Part shown: positions 40,969 to 53,090 of the stretch, piece after piece
Layout: every line of letters begins with the position of its first letter
Position numbering within the stretch: the first letter of the stretch is position 1
From: Ecdyonurus torrentis
Taxonomy: Eukaryota > Arthropoda > Insecta > Ephemeroptera > Heptageniidae
Direction of reading: 5' to 3'
Assembly (NCBI GenBank): GCA_949318235.1
Contig: OX439132.1
Location: forward strand, 10,719,254-10,783,253
DNA: 64,000 nucleotides
The notes under the pieces: generated by a model
The model's input: only the letters and a program-made list of their open reading frames with translations
The model's database searches: none
Told to the model about the DNA's origin: nothing
Program-made: the position numbers and the translations under genes

Positions 40969-41782
40969 GGTCAGTGGTCACATCAAATGACAAGACAGAG
41001 TTTCTCATATTGTTCTCTCAATGATTACGACAGATTGGGTTACATGGTGAAAAGTGGTACTCCTCACACCCTCTCTCTCTCTCTCTCTCTCTCTGTCTCG
41101 CACTTCATGTCTGTGTCGTTGAAACTATACAACCCTACAGCTTCTAGCTAGATTTATCCACTGTCAACCAGTGACATTACAAGCCAACATAAAAAAAAAA
41201 ATTAAAAAAAAAAAAAAAAGCAGAGAAGAGAAATTACACTCTGTAGTGTAAGAAAAATGCCATAAAATATTATTGGGGAAAAAAATATGGTATAGAAATA
41301 TATAAAAATGGTTGCTGTTTTACAACGTCATTTGGAATTTATATAACATTTTTTTATTTATAATATATTGACTTCTATCTGTAATTTTTTTTATATTGAT
41401 AGTTTTTTATGTTATATGACGTACTATTTCAATTATATTTTAGGAAATATATTTTTTAATATAATGCTATTTTGACATTTTTATAATTTTAAATGAAATT
41501 TCACTTGTATAGATATATTTTATATTACATTATTCAACGCAGTGTACAGTTTTATATATACATAAATATATATATATATTTTTTTTTTTTTTCCTCTTTT
41601 TGTTACGTCGTTAAGTGTTATTAAAACTAATAAATTATTGCGATGATTAAAGTAAAAATTGTAATTTTGAAATGTTTTTTCACGGTCACAGGTATTTACA
41701 AAAAATGAACATATTTAAATTGATGAAATAACTTTTTTTTTAACAGTTTAATTTTGTAAATGCATTTTTTTTATATTATCTT

Positions 41783-41960
41783 ACTAATACGTACACGGAA
41801 AGAAAAAGCTAAAGCAATAACATAATATGTACTAATGTAGTCACATGCACTCATAAAAATTAACAATTTCAAATTGATTAAAGTATGATATTTTTTACAG
41901 TGTAATACAATAAAGTTTGATAATTATCTTGCTAATAAGTACACGGAAAGAAGAAAATAA
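41783..41960. repeat. Direct repeat of a TACACGGAAAGAA terminus
   Basis: TTACTAATACGTACACGGAAAGAA at 41781-41804 recurs as a TTGCTAATAAGTACACGG block at about 41930-41950. TACACGGAAAGAA is the terminus of the AT-rich MITE family, so two left ends lie in the same direction 150 bp apart. Confidence 0.6.
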
Positions 41961-42049
41961 AGAATAAACTCAACTATAGTATGAAGAAAAAACAAACAGT
42001 TTTCTCTATATTATGAAAGAAATACGCTTAATAATAGAGACAAGACCAA

Positions 42050-42128
42050 CGCTTGTTGTAACACATGTTACTATGAACTGCCTGGGTCAATAAAGAAATC
42101 TTATTCTTATTCTTATTTTATTCTTATA
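42050..42128 (+). mobile_element. Retroelement 3' tail with (TTCTTA)n
   Basis: CTGGGTCAATAAAGAAATCT is followed by TTATTC-type hexamers to 42128. This form, AATAAA plus a simple-repeat tail, is typical of the 3' end of LINEs and of SINEs mobilised by them. No LINE coding sequence is attached. Confidence 0.5.
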
Positions 42129-42701
42129 AAGCACCTTTGCAAATTCACAATGTCCTACAACATAAAACTGCATGAATTGGACAATAACAACAATTAAAGT
42201 TTTAAAAACATAATTACAATGAAGTATATATTTTTAAATTTTTTCTCCTCCCATGTAATCCCATTACGTGATTCAAATAAATTTTTACAACTAGGAGATA
42301 ATTAAAGTTCTTTGAAAGCAAAAGTACGTATAGCAATAAATTGCTCTTAAAAGAGGAAAATTTTCATAACATTGAAGTTATACATCAAAGTCTGTAGTAG
42401 GTTATCAAAGTGATAAATCTAAATTATATACACAATATACTACTTGACGCCAGATAAATTACTTGTGATAAATATTTTGCTAATCTTGTCTTGATGGTAA
42501 CATACGTTCCAATGTCTGGAGTAAAATTAACATGCATGTCGAGTATATATTACACAAGAGCATTATATAATATATAAATATATGCATATATAGTTGTAAT
42601 GCAAAGCTGTTCTCTGCTACAAGATTAACATGGTATTTGCAATCTCACACTGCGGTTGGATTTAATATTTCAAAATGATGATTGGTCATGCGGCAGAGGT
42701 T

Positions 42702-42846
<145 letters not shown>

Positions 42847-43477
42847 GTCTCTCAATCTCTGTTTGGGTTTCTCTGTTTATGTGTATCACTCACAAAAAAA
42901 TGAAAATTAGTTCTGTGCCATATATAGAATGAACCCAATAACGGGTTCTGGACTATCCCGAGATACCTCTGTCTTGGTGTATGCTACTACCACCACTGCC
43001 AGGACTGGCTGGAGACCTGGGTAACACTATAGTATCATATAATTACTAGTAAATCCGTTTTATACCGTTTCTTTTTTTATATATAAAAATAGGTCAATAT
43101 TTTTGAATGAAGAAGTTTCATTTGAGTAAGATCTAATTTTTATTCAAATTTATTCCCGCGTATAGTATACCAATACCAACATAATATCATTATGAATCAA
43201 ACAATTTAGCTTAATTCAATGACCAGTTAGTAAATTAATGAATAATGCAAAAATACTTTGTATAAGAAAATATATGTATAATCTCTAAAGAAGAAAAGAA
43301 GAAAAAAATCTTTTCTGTAAAATTTTGTATTGCAAATCCTTTATGCAAATATGACCAATCTGAAGAATAACTTTTTTTTTTTTTTTTAAACATTCCAAAA
43401 ATTTAAATAAACCTCAGATTATAATACTGTATCAAACGTTACTGACTGGATACAGAAAAGACTTTTTTCTTCGTATC

Positions 43478-43480
<3 letters not shown>

Positions 43481-43552
<72 letters not shown>

Positions 43553-43562
43553 GAGAGAAAGA
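43481..43562. repeat. (GA)n microsatellite
   Basis: About 40 units with one C interruption near 43545. Confidence 0.95.
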
Positions 43563-44199
43563 GGAAGAATATACAAGTTTTCTACCGTAAAATGTAATGA
43601 ACCTTGTGGATTTAATTAACTTTAATTAAACATTTTTAAAAGTGTCTTCATATACATTGTAGTTTAATTTAATCCTATTATAAGTTAAATAAAAACTTTT
43701 ACAGGAAAAAAACATTTAAAATTAAGATGAATGGCGTCTGGTACATTCTGGTACATTATAGTACAATTTTTTTGCTTCACATTATATTCTAAATTCTAAC
43801 ATTTTATACTTTGTATTATATTATACCTATATTAATAAATTTGTTCAAACTGGACAAAAATATTAGTATTTTAAATTAAAGTTTTGTCTCCATCACAACA
43901 TATTTAATTTATTTTTATATTAAATATTGACAAATCTGTGATAGAGCATACTTGAATAATTTGTTTCGAACTTTAGGTTATAAGTCTAACAAGCGTGATC
44001 TTATAAGCACTTGATGACAGTTATATTGACTTTACCTCTACTGACAAATCTTTTCATTTTATTCACACCGGAAACAACCCTTTTCTTAAACTTCTATTTT
44101 TTTATAAAGTATAATATACTTATATTATATTATATAAAATTTACACAACGTCACTTGAAATGTTACACATAATTATGACAGACAATTTTATTAGTTTCG

Positions 44200-44423
44200 A
44201 CGCACAAAAATAGGCACGTAATAATTATGCTGGCTCAATTTCAGCACAATTTATTGAATACTGCAAAATCTATGCTATATTATAAAATAACTACGTATGT
44301 AACATAGCATCACTATTATATTGTACATAATATATATAGCATTAGTGCTGCTCTAATTTAACATCATTTATGCTATAATGACATAAATACAGCATAAATA
44401 ACGTAATTTATCATTTCCGTGTA
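44200..44423. mobile_element. AT-rich TACACGG-type MITE, copy
   Basis: The right end reads CATTTCCGTGTA and the left end a decayed GCACAAAAATAGGCACGTAA. Internal ATTATGCT, TTTCAGCACAATTTATTGAA and GACATAAATACAGCATAAAT blocks match copy 1 and the copy at 47261. Confidence 0.72.
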
Positions 44424-44498
44424 CGATCTGTTTCTTCTCTTTTTTTTTCTATCTTGTTTGTTTTATTCGTAGTAAAAATAAATATAAGTTTAAGGCGT

Positions 44499-44525
44499 AA
44501 AAAAAAAAAAAAAAAAAAAAAAAAA
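44499..44525. repeat. Poly-A run
   Basis: Twenty-seven A residues. Confidence 0.9.
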
Positions 44526-45951
44526 TTCAAATGAAGGCGAAAAACATTGATAGAATGTAAAATTGGGTTGATTTTAATACACAAATAATATAAATATATA
44601 CGTAGACTCTTTAATTTATAATATATATATAAGCAATGTCAAGGTTACAAGCGTTATCACTGAACTTAATAAAAGACAGCAAAGGGATTATACGCTTTTT
44701 TACAGTTCATTTATTAAATTATGTTTTTAATATACTATGAAAATTTTCACGTTTTTCCAGACGAAGCCATATAGGATATGTACTTAAAAATTTAAAAGCT
44801 GACAATCAACCTTTGTGTTTTCAGCTTATTAATATTCCATATATATTTAAAGCTAAATTTAGCTACATTAATTGAAGGTGATTGGTTATTCAACAAATAC
44901 ATTATTGATTGATTTTTTTTCTTTTTAATTTTGGCATCATAAAGCTTGTGTTCAGAGTATGTGAATAATATGACATTATATTGTAGCTTGCGGGGTGAAC
45001 TGTAGTCGAGGAGATAAAAAATTGATCGAAAGCAGCTGATGTGCTCAACGTTTCCTATTATTACCAGATAAAAATAGAAATTCGTACCAAAAAATAATAA
45101 TAATAAAGATTTTCTTCTTCTTGAAGAGTTAGAAAAAAATTATTGTATAACTCTTGAAGTTTCATATTTTTTAATCTATTATTATAAATCCATGTTCTCA
45201 TAATATTTTATTTCGATATATTTTTTTTTATTTTTTTATAAATAATTTGATGCTTTACGTTTTATGTGAAAACAAAATATTTCGGAATAATAGTGTTATT
45301 TTTTTATGATTATTTATTCAAAAAAAAAATGTGGAAACATATTGAAATTGCTTGAAAATTGTTTTATGAAATATTTTATTATTATTTGTATTTTTTGTAT
45401 TTTTTTTTTTTTTTTAGTAATTCCTGTCGAGCCAACCAGAAAAATCTTTGCAAATATTTTTCTTGAAAGTGAATTGATTTAATTTCGATTTTGTTTCTAA
45501 TCTAATAAAAACTAAATTAGCATAATAATCATACCCCTACGTGCTATGATGATAATGTAATGAAAACGAAAGATTTTTTGTATTTAAAATATATTGTAAG
45601 TAAATAATTTAGTTCATGTCATGCATGCATATTTAAAAATACTTTATTTTTATCCAAATTTTATACAAAAATCCTACAGTATAGTGAAAACTGTCACAAA
45701 TATATCAATAGCTGTTGAACATTATTCAGTTTCTTGAATTTTATTTACCCTCCTTCCTTCATCTAAATAGCTTTTATAATTAATATTAAGACTTGTTGAA
45801 TGTACTGTTATAGTTTTGGCACAAAATAATATAAATCCAGGGTAAATAAGTTATATAATATCGCTAACAAAATCCTGTAAGAAGGGTGGTTCGACTTTTT
45901 ACTCAAGTCAATCAGCTTTCCTAGCTTCAAAGTTAATTGTGTTTTCATTGT

Positions 45952-45952
<1 letters not shown>

Positions 45953-46013
<61 letters not shown>

Positions 46014-46150
46014 GCATACACACACCACACCCCCACACACATACATCCACACCCCCACATACACACTTTTCTCCCCTGACTGCAGGTTACTTGATTTTGC
46101 TTGTGAGAGTCTACGTATCCCCCCACCCACCCACAGAACGCACACACAGA
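45953..46150. repeat. (CT)n then C/A-rich simple sequence beside the gap
   Basis: About 30 CT units to 46013, then CACACACC and CCCACACACA mixtures up to 46150. The overlapping frames on both strands are repeat-derived. Confidence 0.93.
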
Positions 46151-46170
46151 TGAGATTCTCCCTTCGGCCT

Positions 46171-46370
46171 NNNNNNNNNNNNNNNNNNNNNNNNNNNNNN
46201 NNNNNNNNNNNNNNNNNNNNNNNNNNNNNNNNNNNNNNNNNNNNNNNNNNNNNNNNNNNNNNNNNNNNNNNNNNNNNNNNNNNNNNNNNNNNNNNNNNNN
46301 NNNNNNNNNNNNNNNNNNNNNNNNNNNNNNNNNNNNNNNNNNNNNNNNNNNNNNNNNNNNNNNNNNNNNN
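46171..46370. other. Assembly gap, 200 N
   Basis: Exactly 200 N. The left flank ends CCCTTCGGCCT and the right flank begins TCGGCCTTAC, sharing the 7-mer TCGGCCT. A round size suggests a placeholder, and the shared 7-mer suggests that the contig ends may overlap. Confidence 0.97.
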
Positions 46371-47260
46371 TCGGCCTTACAATTTAGAGCAACTTAATTA
46401 CTTTCATTAAACCACTCGAACACGACGGAGAAGTAAAATTTTAACCAACACGCGTATGTGAACCTTGAAAATCGATATAAAACGTGGGTAGAATAATTTA
46501 GATGCAGGGGGTAAAAAAAAAAAGCAGCAAGAGAAGACTGTTTTGCTGTGCAAAATAAATTTTAACTGTACACCGTTTAAAGTTTTTATTTCTATTTGCT
46601 AATGAATATTTAAAATATAAATTAATTCTTTTTTAATGGTGATTTACCTTTCCCTTTACTTTTTTTATATAGCATTTAAAAGGATCACTTTTTATGAGAT
46701 AAATATATTTGAAAACACAATTTGCAATACTGTATTTGTGATTGTAAAATATTTGGATGTACACTACAAATTGCGCAAGTATAATTGCAAGATTTTCTTT
46801 CCTTTATATATTTACAATATATATAATTTTTTGTTTATATTTTTTAATAGCACAAAATTCATATTAAAATTGGATTGTTTAAAAGCTATGTATAGAATTG
46901 TGTATCAGTATATACTAAACATCTGAATTTATAAAATTGTTGTAAATGTCAAATAATTTGAATAAATCAATAATTATCTTGTTTCTCGGTGCCTCTAGAT
47001 ATTATTATATATGTTTTGCAAATCAAACACGATTGTTATTAAAAAAAATATATAACATTCCAATATCACAACAATATTACGTAATTTTATTTATGTATGA
47101 TACGAGGCAATGTTTGTGATGAATAATTTGTAATATTGTATTGAAAATTAAATTATCAAAGTTGTGATTCATAATTGGCACTTCTCTCTCACTCCAATTT
47201 TAATTCACATAACATTAATGAACAGAAAGTTTTTATTAAACCTGTTAATTGCGATAGTTC

Positions 47261-47479
47261 TACACGGACAAAAATAAATGCAAAATAATTATACTAGCTA
47301 ATTTTCAGCAACATTTGTTTATTATACAACATAATTTATGCTATACTGCATAATAACTGTGTTACATATAATTCAATATAATATTGTATAGGATAATTGT
47401 TTATGCTGATTAAAATTAGCAATATTTATGATATGATATGACATAAATGTAGCATAAATTACGTTATTTCTTCTTTTCA
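47261..47479. mobile_element. AT-rich TACACGG-type MITE, copy
   Basis: The left end is intact (TACACGGACAAAAATAAATG). The body has TTTTCAGCAACATTTGTTTA, the AACATAATTTATGCTATACT block and GACATAAATGTAGCATAAAT. The right end decays to ACGTTATTTCTTC. It lies 15 bp before a family 3 element. Confidence 0.75.
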
Positions 47480-47494
47480 GTTGGTATTTACATA

Positions 47495-47806
47495 TTAAAT
47501 TCATAGAACACCTTGAACAAAAAAACATGTCTAATATCCTAACATACCTAAATATCAACGTTGATTTGGCCGGAGTCATTGATTTATAATTGATTTTCCA
47601 TTCAAAAAAAGGAAGATGCGGTTTTATGACGTCACATCTCGCTGGTCTACGCGTGTGGAAACAGGCGCGCTGCGACGTCATAAACCCGCATCTGCCTTTT
47701 TTTTGAATGGAAAATAAATTATAAATCAATGACTTCGGCCAAATCAACGTTGATATTTAGGTATGTTAGGATATTAGACAAGTTTTTTGTTAAAGGATGC
47801 CTTTAA
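47495..47806. mobile_element. TTAA MITE family 3, copy 3
   Basis: 312 bp, from TTAAATTCATAGAACACCTT to AAGGATGCCTTTAA with TTAA at both ends. Arms have TCCTAACATACCTAAATATC, GGCCGGAGTCATTGATTTAT and inverted partners. TGACGTCA is present at 47627 and changed to CGACGTCA in the other arm. The minus-strand frame at 47373-47747 spans this element and part of the one before it and is not a gene. Confidence 0.86.
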
Positions 47807-48784
47807 TGAAACGTACTGTACAAAGTCATATAACACAATATTTTTATTATTTTATTTATTATATAGTTATTTATATTTCTTTATTTACATAGTTATTGAA
47901 TCAAAATTTAAAAAAATATATATAAATTTATACTGATTTTGTTTTTGATATAAATTCCCAGTAACATGAGACTGAAAATACATTATAATTCTAATAATTT
48001 GTTTGTTTTTGTTACTTTGCAATAAACTTAAATGTACAGATACTATAACAGAGATACGTAATTACAAACTGCATATTCATGACAAATGTAACGTATAATG
48101 TAATTTTATACTGTAGCTAAAATACTGCAGTAGAAATAAATCAATACATTATACTATTCAATATGACTATAGACTACAGTAAATAGGAAATGGAAATATT
48201 CCGTTATTAATTGATTTTGCATAAAACAGATATTATACACTATTATATTTTATTCTATTAAATAAATAATGTACAAAAAGAGCTATACAAAAGAGCTTTT
48301 ATAATTTCATTACTAGAAATATGATTTATAAGCACAAAAAAGGTCAATAATTTTAAACAAACATTTTGCTTCTATAATGCAATTATTATTCAATAAATTT
48401 TAGCTAACTCAATTAACGTAGCTTTAACCAGACAATGTTTTATCTGTGATTTTAAAATTTTGATTTGTTGTTTTGAATAACAATGTAATTATTATTCAAT
48501 TTAAAACTTTCAATGTTATTTAAAATTGGTAAAATTTGACGTTAAAATAAATATATAGAAAAAAATTTCAGCTGTAATTTTTAATTGAATAAAACAAAAA
48601 AATTATTATGTTTTAATTCATTAAAAATAAATAGTCACTTGTTTAGTTTGAAGAGCCCATCTGTCAGGTTTTAAACATGAAACTTCATTTAATTGCTTTA
48701 CAAAGCACTTTTATCACACTATTTATAATAGTCTGTGAAATATGAATTTAAAGTAAATGTTCTAGCAAAAAATAGTTTACGCAT

Positions 48785-49280
48785 ATGATTTGCATGCACG
48801 AGGTTGCGGGTTTGGTCCCAGCCACCGACTAGGCTTTAACGAAATCCTGGCAATGGTAGGGAGCTACACGGAAAAAAATCTAAAGAGTAACTATTTAGAC
48901 TTTTTTTGTAATAAATTCATTAGCTACATACAAAGTTTATAGGATCTAAAGAGTTAACTATTTTCCGCTAAAGAAATTACGTTTATACTAAAGAGCTACT
49001 CTTTAAACTTTTTTCAAAAAAGTTATTGGTTTGTTTTGTACCAAAGAGTTACTTATATGTATCTGAATAATGTTTTAAATTTATGTTTTCCGTGTAGGTT
49101 AGAGATTCGGGAGGCAAAGTCACTCTTGCTTACCATCCTGTCTGAGCGTTTCCACGGTTTCCTCAGAATGTTATGGTGAATGCCGGAATGTTTGCTAGGC
49201 CGTGGCCGACCAATCACGGATGAGCCCGCATGAAATAGAACACAGTGTTTTCTGAAGATTTGGGGATTAGCTGAGTACCC
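48785..49280 (+). mobile_element. tRNA-derived SINE, copy 2, interrupted
   Basis: A T-arm/B-box-like GCGGGTTTGGTCCCAGCC at about 48807, with an insertion at 48865-49096. After it the body resumes with GAGCGTTTCCACGGTTTCCT, GGTGAATGCCGGAATG and TAGGCCGTGGCCGACCA, the same order as in the SINE at 38185. The sequence on the two sides of the insertion is continuous with a SINE body. Confidence 0.72.
48865..49096. mobile_element. Element with TACACGGAAAA ends nested in a SINE
   Basis: Ends are TACACGGAAAAAAA and TTTTCCGTGTA, perfect inverted repeats of about 11 bp. Length is 232 bp. The inside is unlike the AT-rich ATTATGCT family but carries four spaced copies of a CTAAAGAGTTAACTA-like motif. 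It interrupts the SINE and so must be younger than it. No coding frame is present. Confidence 0.78.
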
Positions 49281-49340
49281 CGATGATGTTTAGTCAAAGA
49301 AAAAAAAAGTGTTTTAATTGTGGTTAAACTGGTGTTGCAG

Positions 49341-49436
49341 ATCGAGTGAATGACATCGATGGTCTAGAGCCGGTGCCGTGTCAACCTTGGACCTCAAGAC
49401 TTCCAAAGATGGCACAACCTGACCTTGACTATATAG
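49341..49436 (+). CDS. SCYL2: SCYL2 internal exon D (activation segment)
   Basis: Exon of 96 nt, phase 1 at both ends. The acceptor is ggtgttgcag and the donor is TATAG|gtaag. Joined to exon C it reads D-RVNDIDGLEPVPCQPWTS, and it ends LPKMAQPDLDYI. Human SCYL2 at this point has PCKEWDPNLP and NPEYLAPEY, so the PCxxW and P-x-x-x-YI/YL-APE landmarks agree. The first residue is split: one base (G) comes from exon C and two (AT) from this exon. The last base is the first of the APE alanine codon. The exon is too short to be noticed as a frame by itself and rests on homology plus both splice sites. Confidence 0.9.
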
Positions 49437-52400
49437 GTAAGTTAATCAAAAATACATTATTATTATTATTATTATTTTCAATTTTGTCATAAGCTTTATT
49501 TAATTATATAAGTATTAAATCTCACATTAAATTGTATAAATCAAATAATTTATAAGCCTCCTTTAAAAAATCAATTTCAATTTCAGAATGAGACACATAA
49601 TATTTCTACACATATTAAAAGCAATTAACCTTTAAAAAAATCATCATTTACATTTGATTTCTTTGCATCAAAAATTTGACATGATAAACTAAAATACTCA
49701 TAAATTCTGTGTTTAGTTTTTGATCCAACTCATTAAAGATTAATGAAAAATTGCTTTTTAAAAGCTGACACCACTCTGATTATAATTAATGAGTAACTTC
49801 ATCTTTATTATGCACTGATAAAATAAATTAATAATAATAAATGGTTTTTATTTAGTAGCCACAAAGACTAAACGCACTCTGACTATTTTTCAACTATATT
49901 TTCTTGTCAGAAGATTTCAAAATACATTAAAGTTAATACATGGTAAATAAATAAAAAAAATATTATAATAATATTTACGTAACTCATATTTCATAAATAT
50001 TACAATTCTGGCGGTGTATAGTATGAATAAATGATATAATAAACAATTATGCTGCACAACATAACTGTTACGCTGATACAGCACCAGCATAATTTTTATT
50101 TAATATTGCTGAAATTATGTTGTCATGAATAAAATTAATAAATTATTGCGTATTTATTTTTTTATCCATGTGGTTGTTATAATTAAATGAAAACCCTGCA
50201 ACTTTCAAATGATTTGTGAGTACGTACTTGATGTGTATTTTCAATCTTCCATATCAGATTTGAAGCCTTTGTGGCCTCGCAATAAAACCATTCTTCAATA
50301 TCTCTTGTGGGTAGAGACTGTATTCAAGTTTTGTTGGATTATAATTAGCTTTTTTTCCAAAACTTTTTTTCTAAAAAATATAATTAGAATAAAAAGTTAC
50401 TTTAAAAAAAAAAAGCATAAAGAAAGTGGTCATATTTCGGGAAATCATGAAAACCTATAAACAACAATATATTCTTCTTTTTCATATGCATCATTTTAAA
50501 GGTTTAAAATTCTCATTTTATAGTTGCAAAAGTGCCGTCTCTTACAACCCACTATCTTAGTGGTGAGGTTGTGGTGGCTTCATAAAAGACAATTTTTCTA
50601 GTAAAGTAATATAGAATACAATAATACTCTTGTGTATACGTAATTTTAAACAATTAATTATTAAATTAATTTAAAATTTAAGAAAATCATAATTAAAATT
50701 GCTAAATTTTCAATTTTCAATCATTTAACATTGCGCATTTTGAGTATACATAGTATTTAAATATTAAAATGTTTTTAAGTCATGTAAATGAATAAATACT
50801 AAACTAATATATGTGAATTTAAAAAAAAAATCATATATGATAGAAATTTTGTTGTTGTGAATAATCATTACCAATAATGCTTTTTAGAACAAAAATTTAA
50901 ATATTTGACCTCTTTCAGTATAAAATACAGTAGATTAAGCTTTATATATTTCACAGCTGTATAATTAGTAAAGATCTAAACGTAATATTATCACGTAACA
51001 TTCAGAAGCACGCATACTCATCATTAATTCCCTTCTAGTTTTGCACACGTTAACCACAGAGCCATGAGCTGTTAGGTTGAATATATGCGGTCGCTTTTCA
51101 ACCATCGATCATACTACACTCTTGAAACTTGAGCCTGTAAAAATAACACGCTGTATTATATATAAAAATAAAAATAATAATAATGTCATTATATTTTTAT
51201 ATGGGATGAATTAAATGCTGTGTAATAAAATGAAATTTTATACCTTTTTTTATATTTATTTTTAGGCCATAATTTTCATCTCTTTTGCAGATATTCAATA
51301 TTATGTTTTCAACTGACCTTGCAGTAATGAAACCATATTATACATACGATTCAGAACTTTAAATTTTATAATGATCAAATTAGTGTTAAGTATTTAAAAA
51401 TATATAATTAGGGAGTTTCAAAATTTCTCGCAGAATAAAAACATTTTTATCTTTTTTTTTTTTTTTAGCCATAAAAAAATAAATAATTTGATGTTCTGTA
51501 CAGTATGTGACATAAAATTTGTACCCCAACTAATTTTGAAAACTTTGTGTAAAGAATTGTATAATAATTGTATATAATTGGGTAACAGAATTGCTTACGA
51601 GTTGTAGAAAATTGCCCCTACACTTTGTAAAGGGGAAATTTGAAAATTAATAATATTTTGAGAGTTTCAAATATGGCTCATTAAACACTATTATTATTAT
51701 TGGTCCCCCTTTTTTTCAATCCATTTGGCCGTGTGGTATGATCATAAAAATACTCCACATTACCCAACAGGGAAGGTAATTGGAACTATTTTTGTGGTTA
51801 TTCAGTACTTCTGGCTGCGATTGATTAAAAAAAAATCAACTCCCCAAAAAGTTTATAGCAAACTAAATGAGTTTTATTTGTCAGTATTAGCAGAAAAATG
51901 AGATACGATTCTTCCCCTGTATTTCTTTATTTTATATTGAAGAGAAATGTTATAATATGATATGTCAGAAGTTACCTGTATTCAGTAAAGCATTAAATTT
52001 CAAGTGACACTTGAAGAGATTGGACTTTAGATGATCGAAAGCTATCACTTTTTATTATTGTAATTTGTTGAGAATATCCCTCTTATATTTTGTAAATACA
52101 CATTTGTGAGGGAAATAAAAGTGTTTCAAAGAGAAACTTTCTTTTTTTATTTATTATAGTAAATTGTTGATAAAGTTAACAAATTATTTTAAAAATAAAA
52201 AAACTAATAATTATATTTGTTTGTACATTCTTTTTTCCTTTAAACTTTTCAAGAATGAAATAAGTATCAACAAGGAAATACGCTCTTTTTTATATTAATT
52301 TTGTAACAAAACCCTGCAGTATTAAGTAGGATGTTGATATTTTGTTGAGGAAATGTTAACAAAAGCGGAAATTAAATTTTAAGTATCAAACACAACAGAT

Positions 52401-52462
52401 AATACCTACCCACATTCTACAAATAACATACTAAAGTTGATGTGACCGTATTTTTTTTTTAG
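49437..52462 (+). other. SCYL2: SCYL2 intron, 3.0 kb, phase 1
   Basis: Begins gtaagt and ends tttttttttag. It contains a decayed AT-rich MITE at 50020. The rest is AT-rich unique sequence with no supported gene. A tRNA-like A box on the minus strand near 51044-51068 is noted in the findings. Confidence 0.85.
50020..50172. mobile_element. AT-rich TACACGG-type MITE, decayed copy
   Basis: AACAATTATGCTGCACAACA, a CAGCATAATTTTTATT block and GCGTATTTATTTTTTTATCC followed by ATGTGG correspond to the family. The terminal TCCGTGTA has become TCCATGTGG. Confidence 0.58.
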
Positions 52463-52608
52463 CCCCCGAGGTTCAGAGTTCATCAATATGTAGCATTCTC
52501 TCGGACATGTTCTCGCTTGGAATGGTCATCTGTACTATTTTCAACCAAGGACGACCTCTCATACAGGCTAACCACAGCAGTTCTACCTACCTTAAACAGC
52601 TTGAAGTT
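52463..52608 (+). CDS. SCYL2: SCYL2 internal exon E (APE motif, helix F)
   Basis: Exon of 146 nt, phase 1 in and phase 0 out. The acceptor is a run of T followed by ag, and the donor is GTT|gtaagt. With the split codon it begins APEVQSSSICSILSDMFSLG and continues to IFNQGRPLI and STYLKQLEV. APE closes the activation segment. The SDMFSLGM stretch is the helix F aspartate element of protein kinases (human SDMYSLGTVM). FNQGRPLIQANHSS corresponds to human FNKGKPIFEVN. All of this is structural, so the fold is kept although catalysis is predicted to be lost. The open frame runs on past 52608 into the intron, but the consensus donor and the start of exon F fix the end. Confidence 0.92.
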
Positions 52609-52734
52609 GTAAGTATAAAAGTGTTAATATGTTTTTACACGATTATTTCATTAATTTGGGGTAAGGTGGATACATTGAAAAAAAGGGGGGGAACGGTAAA
52701 AATTCACCACTTTTTGATAGTGCTCGGCGAAACA

Positions 52735-53090
52735 TTAAAGGGATAGTAAAATTCCTTTTTATCATTTATTATAATATAATGATAAACATACCTAATTACA
52801 TGCATACTAATAACATAAACATGAACACGTTGATTTTGTATTTATTTTCATTTGTTTTCATTGTGATGACGTCACGATATTTTAAATTTATATCTTGACT
52901 CTGATTGGCTTATGAGGTAGAGTCAAGTTATAAATTCAAAATGACGTCAGATCAGTGACAACTAAACCATCACAATGAAAATAAATACAAAATCAACGTT
53001 ATATTTTTGTGTAATTTATGGTTCATATGTTATGTTAATTATTATTCTAATCTCATAAACGATAAAAAAGTAAGTTTTTTATACGTTTAA
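52735..53090. mobile_element. TTAA MITE family 2, copy 2 (diverged)
   Basis: 356 bp with TTAA at both ends (ACATTAAAGGGATAG and ATACGTTTAA). It shares ACGTTGATTTTGTATTTATT, AAAATAAATACAAAATCAAC and GATAAAAAAGTAAG with the copies at 19128 and 60891. Its centre differs and forms its own stem, TTATATCTTGACTC with GAGTCAAGTTATAA. TGACGTCA occurs at 52867 and 52942. It starts only 126 bp after exon E. Confidence 0.8.

Noticed and set aside
45937..46410. Plus-strand frame of 157 codons
   Set aside because: It runs through the CT repeat and across the N gap, so most of it is unknown residues.
47373..47747. Minus-strand 124-codon frame
   Set aside because: It covers a TTAA palindromic element and part of an AT-rich element. 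Neither sister copy keeps the frame.
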